Source: DAISJM01 sp036821485 (GTDB lineage Bacteria > Verrucomicrobiota > Kiritimatiellia > CAIQIC01 > JAGNIJ01). Taken from it: a DNA stretch of 29,424 nt. Each line of letters opens with the position of its first letter. The first letter of the stretch is position 1. The stretch is from contig DAISJM010000040.1 of NCBI GenBank assembly GCA_036821485.1, positions 1 to 29,424 on the forward strand, given 5' to 3'. This document shows positions 17,826 through 25,607 of this stretch, piece by piece. The position numbers were made by a program, and so were the translations under genes. Under the pieces are notes generated by a model. The model was not told the DNA's origin and did not search any database. It saw only the letters and a program-made list of their open reading frames with translations.

Positions 17826-18700
17826 ATTCCGTTTTCCGTCTTCCGTTGCTTGTCCTCATTTTCTCTCTTCTCCTGTTGCCTGCGGCGGCGCAGCCGCCGG
17901 GTGTGCCGCGTGGGATCGGATTGGGTTTGTCCGTGGATGCGGAGTGCGCGCTCGGCAATGAGGTGGATGTGAGCCGGGCGAAATGGTCGGTGGACTATCA
18001 GCTTCCGAAGGTGCGGGGTGGGATGCCGGGCGTGGGGCTGGCGCAGGAGTTCAGCCGCTATGATTTCGCGGACGAGATGGCGCCGGAATTCGAAGCCAGT
18101 CTGGCTGATGCGCGAAGCGACGAATTCAGTCTGAGCTATCGTCGCGCTCTGCGGCCCAAATGGTTCTTCTTCGGCAGCGCGACGGCGGGGAGTTCCATCG
18201 AGCGCGGTGCGGAGTGGAGCAGCGGCGTGACGTACGGTTTCTTCGGGGCATGGCGCTATGCCGCGTCCGAGACGCTGGGGCTCTCTCTGGGCGTTGCTGG
18301 ATTCACTCGCTTGGAAGATCCTCCGATGGCTTTCCCGTTTCCGGCGATCGACTGGCAGATTACGGATCGTCTTTCGCTCCGCACGGAGAGGGGTGTGACG
18401 CTGGCGTGGGATATGGATGGCGAGGGCGGCTGGGTTGCGGAATTGGCAGCCGCGTACGAGAGCCATGATTTCCGTTTGGATGATGACGACGTTGCGCCGC
18501 GTGGCGTCCTGCGGGACAACAGCATTCCTGTGACGGTGGGCCTGAAGTGCAAGTCTGGACCTTTGTTCCAGGCCCGTTTCTGGCTGGGAACCACGGCATG
18601 GCAGGAATATGAACTGGCCGACGAGGACGGGCACAGCGTGGCGAAAGAATCCGGAAATACGGCGGTTCTGGCCGGCGCGGAGGCTGCATTTCAGTTCTGA
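17822..18700 (+). CDS. Outer-membrane beta-barrel-like protein, family uncertain
   Basis: This 292-residue protein has a clear signal peptide (MNSVFRLPLLVLIFSLLLLPAAAQ). The mature chain is a series of alternating amphipathic strands (FSLSYRRALRPKWFFFGSATAG, LGLSLGVAGFTRL, RLSLRTERGVTLAW, GWVAELAAAYESHDF) and ends in Phe (AAFQF), as outer-membrane barrels do. It may belong to a DUF6268-like group; I am not certain. Remarkably, codons 2-8 (NSVFRLP) lie inside the right inverted repeat of the four-helix-bundle unit, and the ATG overlaps that gene's stop. The start codon and much of the signal n-region are therefore shared with the repeat element. The gene may have received a new 5' end this way. 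Confidence 0.75.
   Translation: MNSVFRLPLLVLIFSLLLLPAAAQPPGVPRGIGLGLSVDAECALGNEVDVSRAKWSVDYQLPKVRGGMPGVGLAQEFSRYDFADEMAPEFEASLADARSDEFSLSYRRALRPKWFFFGSATAGSSIERGAEWSSGVTYGFFGAWRYAASETLGLSLGVAGFTRLEDPPMAFPFPAIDWQITDRLSLRTERGVTLAWDMDGEGGWVAELAAAYESHDFRLDDDDVAPRGVLRDNSIPVTVGLKCKSGPLFQARFWLGTTAWQEYELADEDGHSVAKESGNTAVLAGAEAAFQF
17827..17846 (+). repeat. Right copy of 20-bp inverted repeat, inside a coding start
   Basis: This is the exact reverse complement of 17306-17325. It lies 5 nt after the ATG at 17822, 1 nt beyond the four-helix-bundle stop, and encodes residues of a functional-looking signal peptide. Confidence 0.9.
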
Positions 18701-18775
18701 TGCAGCTAAACGGCGAGACTTGGTCCGGATACTATTACACTGTGTCGCGAACGGCGCATGGCAGGGGGGAATAGC

Positions 18776-19219
18776 ATGAATCCGGACGAAGAGGTCAAAG
18801 TCAAATCCAGTCGCGACGCTTTTGCGAGCATCGCCTTCTGGCAGATACTGGCGTTTGTCTTCCTGCTGGTTTTTGTCTGGGCGAGCGAGTTACTCGACTT
18901 CCCCGCGCAGGCGTTCGGCGACGAGGGTGGACGCTTCAGCATCTATCGGGCGAGCATCATCTCGGCGGCGATCCTTGCGGTCGCCGTGGTGGTGGTCGGG
19001 CACACCTATGAACGGCAGCGCGCGCTGCTCCGAAGTCTTCTCAAGACCTGCATGTACTGTCATCGCGTCGAGACGCCCGAGGGCAAGTGGGAACACGTGG
19101 AAGTATACTTCATCCGGCACTATCCCGTGCCGATGGACCGTACGGCCTGCCCGACGTGCGAGGCGATGCTCAACGATGCGGCGTCCAAGAAAGTTCTCGA
19201 GACGATCAACAAGTCCTGA
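18776..19219 (+). CDS. Two-helix membrane protein with CxxC...CxxC motif
   Basis: The 147-residue protein has two membrane helices (about 19-38 and 60-76) and a soluble C-terminal region. This carries CMYC (92-95), G-W-hVE-Y in the middle, and CPTC (125-128). The layout CxxC-x(7)-G-x-W-x2-VE-x-Y...CPxC closely matches a short metal-binding-like motif that is common next to PAS, response-regulator and histidine-kinase domains in other bacteria, but here there is no signalling domain. Zinc or redox function is possible. The start at 18776 has GGGGG upstream; an in-frame ATG at 18758 is less well placed. No promoter is evident in the 75 bp before it. The role is unknown. Confidence 0.75.
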   Translation: MNPDEEVKVKSSRDAFASIAFWQILAFVFLLVFVWASELLDFPAQAFGDEGGRFSIYRASIISAAILAVAVVVVGHTYERQRALLRSLLKTCMYCHRVETPEGKWEHVEVYFIRHYPVPMDRTACPTCEAMLNDAASKKVLETINKS

Positions 19220-19264
19220 GCCGCACGATTTTTCCCCTGGCCGCAGGGTGGCCTTTCGGGCAGG

Positions 19265-19310
19265 CAAGGGTTGGAAAAATCAGAAACCGTTTTTCCAACC
19301 CTTGGAAAAA
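19265..19310 (+). repeat. Mutually exclusive hairpins between two small membrane genes
   Basis: A 15-bp perfect stem is formed by 19265-19279 with 19290-19304 (10-nt loop). The right arm can instead pair with the following 19302-19310 (TTTTTCCAA-ccc-TTGGAAAAA, 9 bp, 3-nt loop). No T tract follows, so it is not an ordinary terminator. It lies 39 nt before the next start codon. It may be a dispersed palindromic repeat or a leader element. Confidence 0.6.
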
Positions 19311-19349
19311 CCTCGGCAGCTTGCTCCGAAGAACCCCGGGGAGGTACGC

Positions 19350-19916
19350 GTGACAGAGTTGGAACTCGGCGCATGGGAGAGGGTGAAAGCGTTCGTCGAG
19401 GAGCGCGGCCCCGTGCGCACGATGTTGCTCCTCTTCGCCTTGCTGCTTCTGGTCTTTTCCGGCGTATCCATCATGTCCACCCCGAAGCACGAGGTGATCT
19501 ATGGCCGTGGCGAGATCCTGGTCCCGGCGGTCACCAATCAGGCGCTTGCGATTTATACGCTCGAAGTCGGCAACACGGGGCGGATGGTGCAGAGCAATGT
19601 GACGGTGATGCTGCATGCGGAGCCGCTGCAATACGCACTGCTGCAGCCCGAGTTCAAGACGTTTGGCGTGTCGCCCCGCGCGGTGACGACGAACCGGACG
19701 GACGCCGTGGTGGGTTATGGGATTGGGCGGCTGGAGCCGGGTGACCGGGTGAAGATGACGGTGCTGATTTCGCGGAAAGGCGGGGGGTACTATACGAAGG
19801 ACGAAATCTTTGCCGGGGTTCGGCCGGAGCAGGGCGAGGCGAAAGTGGGCGACCCGGCCTCGACGCAATTCGCCCGATTCATCTTCAAGGTCTTCGGCGA
19901 TATTCTGCCGTTTTGA
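19350..19916 (+). CDS. Single-pass membrane protein of unknown function
   Basis: The 188-residue protein has a short cytoplasmic N-terminus, one membrane helix (MLLLFALLLLVFSGVSIM, about 25-43) and a C-terminal domain of about 140 residues on the outside. This domain looks beta-rich (EILVPAVTNQALAIYTLEVGNTG, SNVTVMLHAEPLQYALLQP, GIGRLEPGDRVKMTVLISRKG), like an immunoglobulin/CARDB-type sandwich. The open frame begins far upstream, but the GTG at 19350 is preferred: GGGGAGG lies 5 nt before it and the upstream residues look non-coding. It follows the two-helix CxxC protein by 130 bp. I do not recognise a family. Confidence 0.65.
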   Translation: MTELELGAWERVKAFVEERGPVRTMLLLFALLLLVFSGVSIMSTPKHEVIYGRGEILVPAVTNQALAIYTLEVGNTGRMVQSNVTVMLHAEPLQYALLQPEFKTFGVSPRAVTTNRTDAVVGYGIGRLEPGDRVKMTVLISRKGGGYYTKDEIFAGVRPEQGEAKVGDPASTQFARFIFKVFGDILPF

Positions 19917-19966
19917 CGGAGTCTTCCGTTCAGATTTGATTCCTCTCTGTTCTGCAAACGTTGAGC

Positions 19967-19995
19967 CTGACATTTTCTGTTTCCCGGGTTACTAA
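19967..19995 (+). promoter_or_regulatory. Candidate tRNA-Ser promoter
   Basis: CTGACA (19967-19972), one base off the -35 consensus, is followed after 17 bp by TACTAA (19990-19995). The predicted start near 20002 is a few bases before the mature tRNA 5' end at 20006. Confidence 0.4.
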
Positions 19996-20005
19996 TCTCC
20001 CTGAC

Positions 20006-20095
20006 GGAGGGGTGGCTGAGTGGTTTAAGGCGCCGGTCTTGAAAACCGGAGTATCCTTACGGGTACCGGGGGTTCGAATCCCTCCCCCTCCGCCA
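20006..20095 (+). tRNA. tRNA-Ser (anticodon UGA)
   Basis: All arms can be drawn. The acceptor stem GGAGGGG pairs with CCCCTCC. The anticodon loop CTTGAAA gives UGA for serine UCA codons, and there is a long variable arm (GTATCCTTACGGGTAC region) typical of tRNA-Ser. The T arm is GGGGG-TTCGAAT-CCCTC, with discriminator G at 20092 and an encoded CCA at 20093-20095. Confidence 0.97.
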
Positions 20096-20114
20096 TGTTT
20101 CTTTGGAGGAAGCT

Positions 20115-20675
20115 GTGCGGCGTTTTCTTGTTTCTATTCTCTTTGGTTTTTTTGCTGCGTCGACATGGGCCCAGGCGCCGGTCAATTTGCTTCAGGATCC
20201 GAGCTTCGAGGAGGCGTTGTACGAGCCATTCTCGACAAACTGGTCGACGTGGGGCGGAACTTCATGCGAGGCGGTGACACCGCGTTCGCGCTCGTTCGTG
20301 GCGAAGCTGTTCGGCATGTCGCGTGGCGAGGTCAATCACTCCGGCGTCTTTCAGGATGTTCCTGCTGTCGAGGGAAAGCGCTATATCGCCAGCGCGTGGT
20401 TTCGCCAGAATGGGGGAGACACGCTGCAGGGTGACAACGAGGCCTGGGTGAAGTTGGAGTTCTGGGGCGAGAGCGGAATGATCAGCAAGGTTCAGTCTCC
20501 CACAAGACTCCGGGCGAAGGATGCGGCGAACAAGTACGTCTTCATCAGCACGGGGCCGGTCAAGGCGCCGGCGGGTACGACCAGGGCGCGGTTTGTGGCC
20601 ACGTTCAAGCAGGGCGCAGACAACGCGCGCGGGGCGGTCCTTGTGGATGATGCCGAGCTGCGGGAAGTGCCGTAG
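20115..20675 (+). CDS. Small secreted carbohydrate-binding-like (CBM4/9-type) protein
   Basis: The 186-residue product has a signal peptide (MRRFLVSILFGFFAASTWAQ) and one domain of about 160 residues. The domain opens NLLQDPSFEEALYEPFSTNWSTWGG and includes GVFQDVPAVEGKRYIASAWFRQNG, AWVKLEFWGESG, ARFVATFKQGADNARGAVLVDDAELREVP. This strand order (opening N-x-SFE, a closing VDDAEL) is typical of CBM4/9-like jelly rolls that bind sugars. The GTG at 20115 is chosen because GGAGGA (20105-20110) precedes it. It starts only 19 nt after tRNA-Ser, so it is probably transcribed from the tRNA promoter. It lacks a catalytic domain and any sorting tail. Confidence 0.75.
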   Translation: MRRFLVSILFGFFAASTWAQAPVNLLQDPSFEEALYEPFSTNWSTWGGTSCEAVTPRSRSFVAKLFGMSRGEVNHSGVFQDVPAVEGKRYIASAWFRQNGGDTLQGDNEAWVKLEFWGESGMISKVQSPTRLRAKDAANKYVFISTGPVKAPAGTTRARFVATFKQGADNARGAVLVDDAELREVP

Positions 20676-20687
20676 GGGCGAGCAAAT

Positions 20688-20951
20688 ACGCCGGGGACGG
20701 AGCCCCGGCCTACAACGGACCCGAGACGATGCTGATGTAGGCCGCCCCTCTGTGGGCGGCGAGAACGCGCCGGGGACAGAGCCCCGGCCTACAACGGACC
20801 CGAGATGATGTTGATGTAGGCCGCCCCTCTGTGGGCGGCGAGAACGCGCCGGGGACGGAGCCCCGGCCTACAACGGACCCGAGATGGCGCCGGGGACAGA
20901 GCCCCGGCCTACAACGGACCCGGGATGACGCCGGGGATAGAGCCCCGCCAC
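20688..20951. repeat. BIME-like array of palindromic repeats between convergent genes
   Basis: Two hairpin types alternate. Type A (stem GCCGGGG/CCCCGGC, 6-nt loop) starts at 20689, 20768, 20847, 20888 and, degenerate, 20929. Type B (stem GCCGCCC/GGGCGGC, loop CTCTGT) lies at 20733-20767 and 20812-20846. A and B are in opposite orientation and share GTAGGCCG next to the stem. The A+B period is 79 bp, and the last A copies repeat every 41 bp. The order is A-B-A-B-A-A-A. It fills nearly all of the gap between two converging genes and could end transcription from both sides. No REP-associated transposase is in the window. Confidence 0.85.
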
Positions 20952-23900
20952 CTACGGCGCCTGACGCACGGTTATCCGATAGAAGCGGCTGGTGATGCTG
21001 CCAGCCGTTGTGTCGACCACGTTGGTGATGCCGTCCGAGGCGACGGTGATGTTGGTCCACGTGCCGAGCGGTTCGAACGGGCCGCCCTCCACAAGGCTGC
21101 CGTCGAAGTGGTGGATGGCGTATACCTTGTTCGTGCGCGCGAACCATTCCACGACCACGCCGGACGCTGTGGAATCCGCCATGCTGCCGAGTTCAAACAC
21201 GCTGGTGTTGCTGTTTGGATTGGTGCCGGCGATCACTTCATCGCCATCGTTCAAGCCGTCGTCATCGGAATCCGCATCGTTCGGGTTGGTGCCCGTGTCG
21301 GTTGGGCCATTCCATATGCCGGTGTTGGTTTCGTAGATGTCGAGGATGCCGTCGCCATCGCTGTCGGTGCCGGCGCTGGTGTCGTTGATGCTGAGGTAGA
21401 GGCCGTTGGTGAACGGGCCGGAAGCGCCCGTTGACGTGTTCGTGAACAGCACGTAGTCGAGGTGGCCGACATACGTTGCGTTGGCATCCAGCATGTACAT
21501 CAGGATGGCGATCTCTTTGACGTCCTCGGGATTGAGTGTGCCGGTGAACTGGTCCATGTTCGCGGAGATCGTGTCCCACGGGCTGCCGGGGGTGTAGGTC
21601 TTGCTGTAGCTGCTGACTCCGCCGGTGCTGTCCTTGACCTGTATTTCCAGTTTCGTGTTGTGGCTGCTCTCTTCGTAGAAATCGAAGGCGAGGCCGACCT
21701 GGGCGAGATTGGTTGGAAGCGCGAACGAGTTGGCGTAGGTGTAGGCCATGTAGTAGGCCGACGTACCCAGCGCGTTCGTGTGGCTTCCGTAGACCCACCA
21801 GCACCCCTTGCTCAGGTGGCTGGCCACGGCGCTGTAACCGAAGTTGTAGTACTGTTGCCCGCCCGTGCCGAAGCATCCGGCCGTCCACGGGGCGGGCTCC
21901 TTATAGTCTCCGATGGTGCGGTCCTCGAAACTGTCGATCACATCGTTGCCGGTCTCGGGTGTGCCTCCGCTGACGGCCACATACGGCGTGCCGGTGAAGC
22001 AGACGCGGTCGATGAAGGCGACGTAGGTGACGTCCCGCTGGGCGGCCTGCATCACAAGTGTCAGTTTCTTCACATCCGACGTGTTCATCGTGCCGGTGAA
22101 TTGCGACAGGCGCGCGCGCACGTTGCTCCACGCCGTTCCGGTGTAGGGTTGGGTGTAGCTGAGCGCGCCGCCGGAGGAATCCTCGACCTTCATCTCCAGC
22201 GTGCCGGTGAACCCGTTGGTGTCGCGGTAGTCGAAGGAGAACCAGATGTTGGTGCGTTCCGCGGGCCCTGGAAGGGTCCATGCCGTGCTGAATTCGCGCA
22301 CCATGCCGAAGCCGCCCCAGGCTTTGGGACTCGGAATCATGCAGGTGAGGAATACGGCGTTGGTGCCCTCGAACGCCTTGTCGGTGATGCCGCGGGCTTC
22401 GTTGGCCGCGCCGTTGCTCTCCGCGTACGCGAATGAAGCCCACGGGAGGATGTACGAGGCGCCATCGCCCGGCGCACGGTCTTCGAAATTGTCCACGACG
22501 TCATGGTTGTTGGAGGTCGGGCCGCCGAAGCTGCCGCTGATCGTGCGCGCGCGCCAGGCGAAGGGGCCGGTGCCGGAGGCGGTGAGGACGAAGGCGTTGG
22601 TGCCGGAGCCGGCGCTCATGACGACGCTGCTGGAGACGACGGCGACGGAGCCGGTCATGAGGTCGAGGAACACGGTGTAGACTTCGGTGCTGGCCATGCT
22701 CGTTTGCCAGACATCGGCGCGGCTGAGCGGGGTGGGGTACTCGGAGGAGAGGTAGGAGGGTAGTTCCTGCCAGAGCACGGATACATTGCAGAGCTGGCCG
22801 TTGGTGACGGTGGCGGGCAGGGAGACGGGTTTCGCTCCCCAAAGCACGCGGGTTTCGAGGCGGCACTCGCCCTGGGTGGTGGCGCCGTTCTGCAGCCAGG
22901 CGTGCAGCTTCCACGTGGCGCCTTCGGCGGACGAGACATGGCGCGGGTTGGCGAGGTCGGGATCGGGGACGAGGAGGCTGAGCGTGTTGGTGCCGATGTT
23001 GGAAACACCGGCGACGTTGGTGCGGAAGAACTCCGTGACACCGCCATCGGTGCGTTCAAGGGCGAGGTAGAGATCCAGCGACGCGCCGCGCGTATCGTAG
23101 CCGACCTTGACCGGGACGGTGCTGCCTTTGGGCCAGATGCCGGGCGGTTCGGTGGCGATCCAAACCTTGGACGCGCTCGTGTTCACGAGCGACTCGTTGT
23201 TCGTGTAGGCGTAGAGGAGGACGTATTCGTCGCCGGCGAGCGTGAGACTGACGATGCCGTCGGACGCGGTTTCCATGACGCCGCCGGCGGAGCTGAGGCG
23301 CTCAACCGTCTTGCCTTTCATCAGGTTGGTGGCCGTGACGGTGATGGTGACGGCGTTGGAGCTTTCGTTGAGGAGCGAGATCAGCACGCTGCCGTTGGTA
23401 CAGGTGCGGAAATCGGGGACAACATAGAAGTAGCCGGCTCCGGAGATGTCGACCGCAGGGTCCATGCCGAACCAGGTGCGATAGATCGCGCGGCCCCAGT
23501 CGTAGTGAATCTGCCAGACCATTTCCTCGGCGCGCGGGCTGAGCCACCACATCGGCACCATATCGCCGAGGGTGAAGGTGTTGATGGCGGCCTTGCCTTG
23601 GGCCCCATGGCCTTTGATTTGGAGGCCGGGGAGGGTTCGGATGCCGTAATAATCGTAGGATGAGTTGACGACGGTTGTGCCGGAAGCCGCGGTGACGTTG
23701 GCCTGCCTGATCCACGTGGTGACGTTGGTCCAGACGTAGGTGGCGTTCAACGGTCCGAGTGTGGTCAGGTACTGAAGGTTGACGCTGGTGTACGGTTGTT
23801 CCCAACCGCCTGAGATGCCGCCGTGCCAGAAGTTGGTGGCGCCGGCGACGGACAGGCCGAAGATGTCGGAGATGATCGGGGCCCAGCCGGGATTCTCCTT

Positions 23901-25607
23901 GTGGTAGGAATCGTAGCGGCCGGGAAGGACGCCGTTGGCATGGATGTTCACACCGGCGGCGATCACGTTGGTCAGCGCGCTCACGCGATTGCTTCGCATC
24001 ATGAACGCATGAGAGAGGAGGAGGGCGCGGGCATTGGTGTAGGTGCCGGCGTCGAGGTCATCCTCGTCGATGAAGTTCGGTTCGTAGCCGAGGCGCTTGA
24101 GTCCGCCCCACAGCATGCAATTCTCCTGGTTCGCGCGACCCCAGACCATGTCGGCGTCGCTGGACCAGTACCAGTTGATATCGGTCGGTGGATTACGGGA
24201 AGCGCCGAAGAGATTGTGGACGTTGACCTGCTCCATGCGGCGGAAGGTCTCGGCGATGTTCCAATAAACGGGGCTCTTGATCAGCCGGGTTTGCTGGACG
24301 ATGCCGAAGCCGGCCTCGCGGATCTGTGAGCCACCGAAGGGGCGATCGTTCCACGTGAAGATGTGGGTACCGATGCCGCCGGCCATGAGGACTTCCCAGA
24401 CCTGGCCGGGCAGTGCCTGCGGTTGGCGTCCGGCGGCGCCGGGAAAGAGATTCTCCGTACTGCTGTGGCCGGTTTCGGTGACGAGGACGGGCAAGCCGGA
24501 CTGGTCCTGGTACTTGGTGATGCCGAACTGGGCGGTCCGGAGTTCGTTGCCTTCCGAGGCCCATGCGTAGTTGTTGATCGACCAGAAATCGAGAGCGGCG
24601 CCCGCGGCCATGCAGCGGGCGACGATGGTCTTGGCATCCTCGCATGTGTTGTTGGCGTCGAAGCCGCTGTAGATGCCGCCGACCATGGAGTAGCTGCGGA
24701 GGTGGTTGGTGTCGGCATTCTTCGCGGCGACGGAGCCGATGGCAACAAAGTCGCCGACGCTTTTCTTCCGCCACTGGATGAGATCGTGGTAAGCGGGATA
24801 GTAGCGGTTTTGGAGGTCGGGAGTGCCAGGTTCGTTGTTGCCGGGGTAGTTGGTGGGCATCAGCACGGCATCGAAGTTCGCGTAGGCCGTGCCCCACTTG
24901 CCGTTCAGGGCGGAGATACTGCCCCCATACAGGTTCGTGAGGTACGCGCGGAAGGAGGGGAGGGAGTAGTTGGTATCGTAGCCGACAAACAGGTGCGGGT
25001 CGTTGGCTTCCCACAGATCAAAATAGGCGTACTCGTTGCCGAGGATCCAGCCGGCGACGGCTTTGCTGTCCTTGTAGCGCGCGGTGACGCGACTGATGAA
25101 GTCCGTGTAGGCGGCGCGGGCGAGGGGGTGCTCGTAGTTGAGGAGATTGGCGGTTTGGTTGCTGCTGTTGACGCCCTTCCATGAGTTGCTGGCCCAGCCC
25201 GGCGCATACTGGTAACCGATCAACACGAAGAGGCGCAGGCCGTATTTCTCGGCGGTGGCGATGATGTGGTCGGTCGCGGTCCAACTGAACATATCGTTGG
25301 TCGGCTCGATATAGCCCCACGTGAAGTCAACGCGGAGGGAGTCCGCGTGCATCTTCTTCATCTCGAGGAGATCGTAATCGATCTGTTCGGGTGACTGCGT
25401 GGCGAATACGGGTGGGTTGATGGTCTGGTAGGCGAACCCGTGGGGGACCCAGTAGTTGGTGGTCAGCGGGTCCCAGAAATAGCCGTTGCGCATCTCGATG
25501 CATTGGCCGCCGGCGAAGGCGGCGGTGGAGGCAATCCACAACGCGAAGACAAGCCCCTTGAACCCCCATGAACGGGTGGTGGTCATACTCTTATTAATGT
25601 ACTTCAC
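20952..25607 (-). CDS. Large secreted GH-A (GH42-like) glycoside hydrolase, multidomain
   Basis: The 1551-residue protein has a signal peptide (GLVFALWIASTAAFAGG). The first 500 residues form a TIM barrel like GH42 beta-galactosidases: LRVDFTWGYIEP, the acid/base Glu192 in GWILGNEYAYF, FRAYLTNLYGGSISALNGKWG, and the likely nucleophile Glu378 in VLVTETGHSS. A glutamine-amidotransferase-like region follows. Towards the C-terminus come two tandem CBM11-like domains (both starting D-x-FEDR, about 1050-1225 and 1225-1405), TSP3 calcium repeats (about 1408-1475) and a 75-residue beta-rich end module shared with the protein at 1839-2750. There is no PEP-CTERM tail. The GTG start at 25607 has GAGGTG upstream and overlaps the regulator stop. 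Substrate is unproven; a beta-galactoside or similar plant/algal glycan is likely. Confidence 0.85.
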   Translation of the reverse strand: MKYINKSMTTTRSWGFKGLVFALWIASTAAFAGGQCIEMRNGYFWDPLTTNYWVPHGFAYQTINPPVFATQSPEQIDYDLLEMKKMHADSLRVDFTWGYIEPTNDMFSWTATDHIIATAEKYGLRLFVLIGYQYAPGWASNSWKGVNSSNQTANLLNYEHPLARAAYTDFISRVTARYKDSKAVAGWILGNEYAYFDLWEANDPHLFVGYDTNYSLPSFRAYLTNLYGGSISALNGKWGTAYANFDAVLMPTNYPGNNEPGTPDLQNRYYPAYHDLIQWRKKSVGDFVAIGSVAAKNADTNHLRSYSMVGGIYSGFDANNTCEDAKTIVARCMAAGAALDFWSINNYAWASEGNELRTAQFGITKYQDQSGLPVLVTETGHSSTENLFPGAAGRQPQALPGQVWEVLMAGGIGTHIFTWNDRPFGGSQIREAGFGIVQQTRLIKSPVYWNIAETFRRMEQVNVHNLFGASRNPPTDINWYWSSDADMVWGRANQENCMLWGGLKRLGYEPNFIDEDDLDAGTYTNARALLLSHAFMMRSNRVSALTNVIAAGVNIHANGVLPGRYDSYHKENPGWAPIISDIFGLSVAGATNFWHGGISGGWEQPYTSVNLQYLTTLGPLNATYVWTNVTTWIRQANVTAASGTTVVNSSYDYYGIRTLPGLQIKGHGAQGKAAINTFTLGDMVPMWWLSPRAEEMVWQIHYDWGRAIYRTWFGMDPAVDISGAGYFYVVPDFRTCTNGSVLISLLNESSNAVTITVTATNLMKGKTVERLSSAGGVMETASDGIVSLTLAGDEYVLLYAYTNNESLVNTSASKVWIATEPPGIWPKGSTVPVKVGYDTRGASLDLYLALERTDGGVTEFFRTNVAGVSNIGTNTLSLLVPDPDLANPRHVSSAEGATWKLHAWLQNGATTQGECRLETRVLWGAKPVSLPATVTNGQLCNVSVLWQELPSYLSSEYPTPLSRADVWQTSMASTEVYTVFLDLMTGSVAVVSSSVVMSAGSGTNAFVLTASGTGPFAWRARTISGSFGGPTSNNHDVVDNFEDRAPGDGASYILPWASFAYAESNGAANEARGITDKAFEGTNAVFLTCMIPSPKAWGGFGMVREFSTAWTLPGPAERTNIWFSFDYRDTNGFTGTLEMKVEDSSGGALSYTQPYTGTAWSNVRARLSQFTGTMNTSDVKKLTLVMQAAQRDVTYVAFIDRVCFTGTPYVAVSGGTPETGNDVIDSFEDRTIGDYKEPAPWTAGCFGTGGQQYYNFGYSAVASHLSKGCWWVYGSHTNALGTSAYYMAYTYANSFALPTNLAQVGLAFDFYEESSHNTKLEIQVKDSTGGVSSYSKTYTPGSPWDTISANMDQFTGTLNPEDVKEIAILMYMLDANATYVGHLDYVLFTNTSTGASGPFTNGLYLSINDTSAGTDSDGDGILDIYETNTGIWNGPTDTGTNPNDADSDDDGLNDGDEVIAGTNPNSNTSVFELGSMADSTASGVVVEWFARTNKVYAIHHFDGSLVEGGPFEPLGTWTNITVASDGITNVVDTTAGSITSRFYRITVRQAP

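Larger units (their letters stand above)
17250..17846 (+). mobile_element. Possible mobile unit: four-helix-bundle gene with inverted ends
   Basis: A gene of the S23/four-helix-bundle family is bracketed by a 20-bp perfect inverted repeat (17306-17325 and 17827-17846). An extra direct copy of ACGGAAAACGG lies at 17250-17260, on the leuS stop. Between the left copies is a REP-like GC-rich palindrome (17261-17297, with CGCGC-atg-GCGCG at its centre). No transposase is present, so any movement would depend on factors elsewhere. Target-site duplications are not evident. That this is a mobile unit is inferred from the layout. Confidence 0.4.

Noticed and set aside
19265..19310. Rho-independent terminator after the CxxC gene
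   Set aside because: The stem is strong, but it is followed by CCTCGG and not a T tract, and the T bases are inside the stem.
18822..19349. Upstream extension of the 19350 protein through the CxxC gene
   Set aside because: The extension is Arg/Ser-rich and overlaps a real gene in another frame; a GTG with a strong ribosome site lies at 19350.
20006..20095. tRNA-Ser as an integration site of a genomic island
   Set aside because: There is no integrase and no direct repeat of the tRNA 3' end within the window.
20688..20951. CRISPR array
   Set aside because: Units are palindromic, of two alternating types and without unique spacers of constant length; no cas genes are nearby.
20952..21180. PEP-CTERM signal on the glycosidase
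   Set aside because: The C-terminus ends in a beta-rich module (RFYRITVRQAP) with no PEP motif, hydrophobic helix or basic tail.
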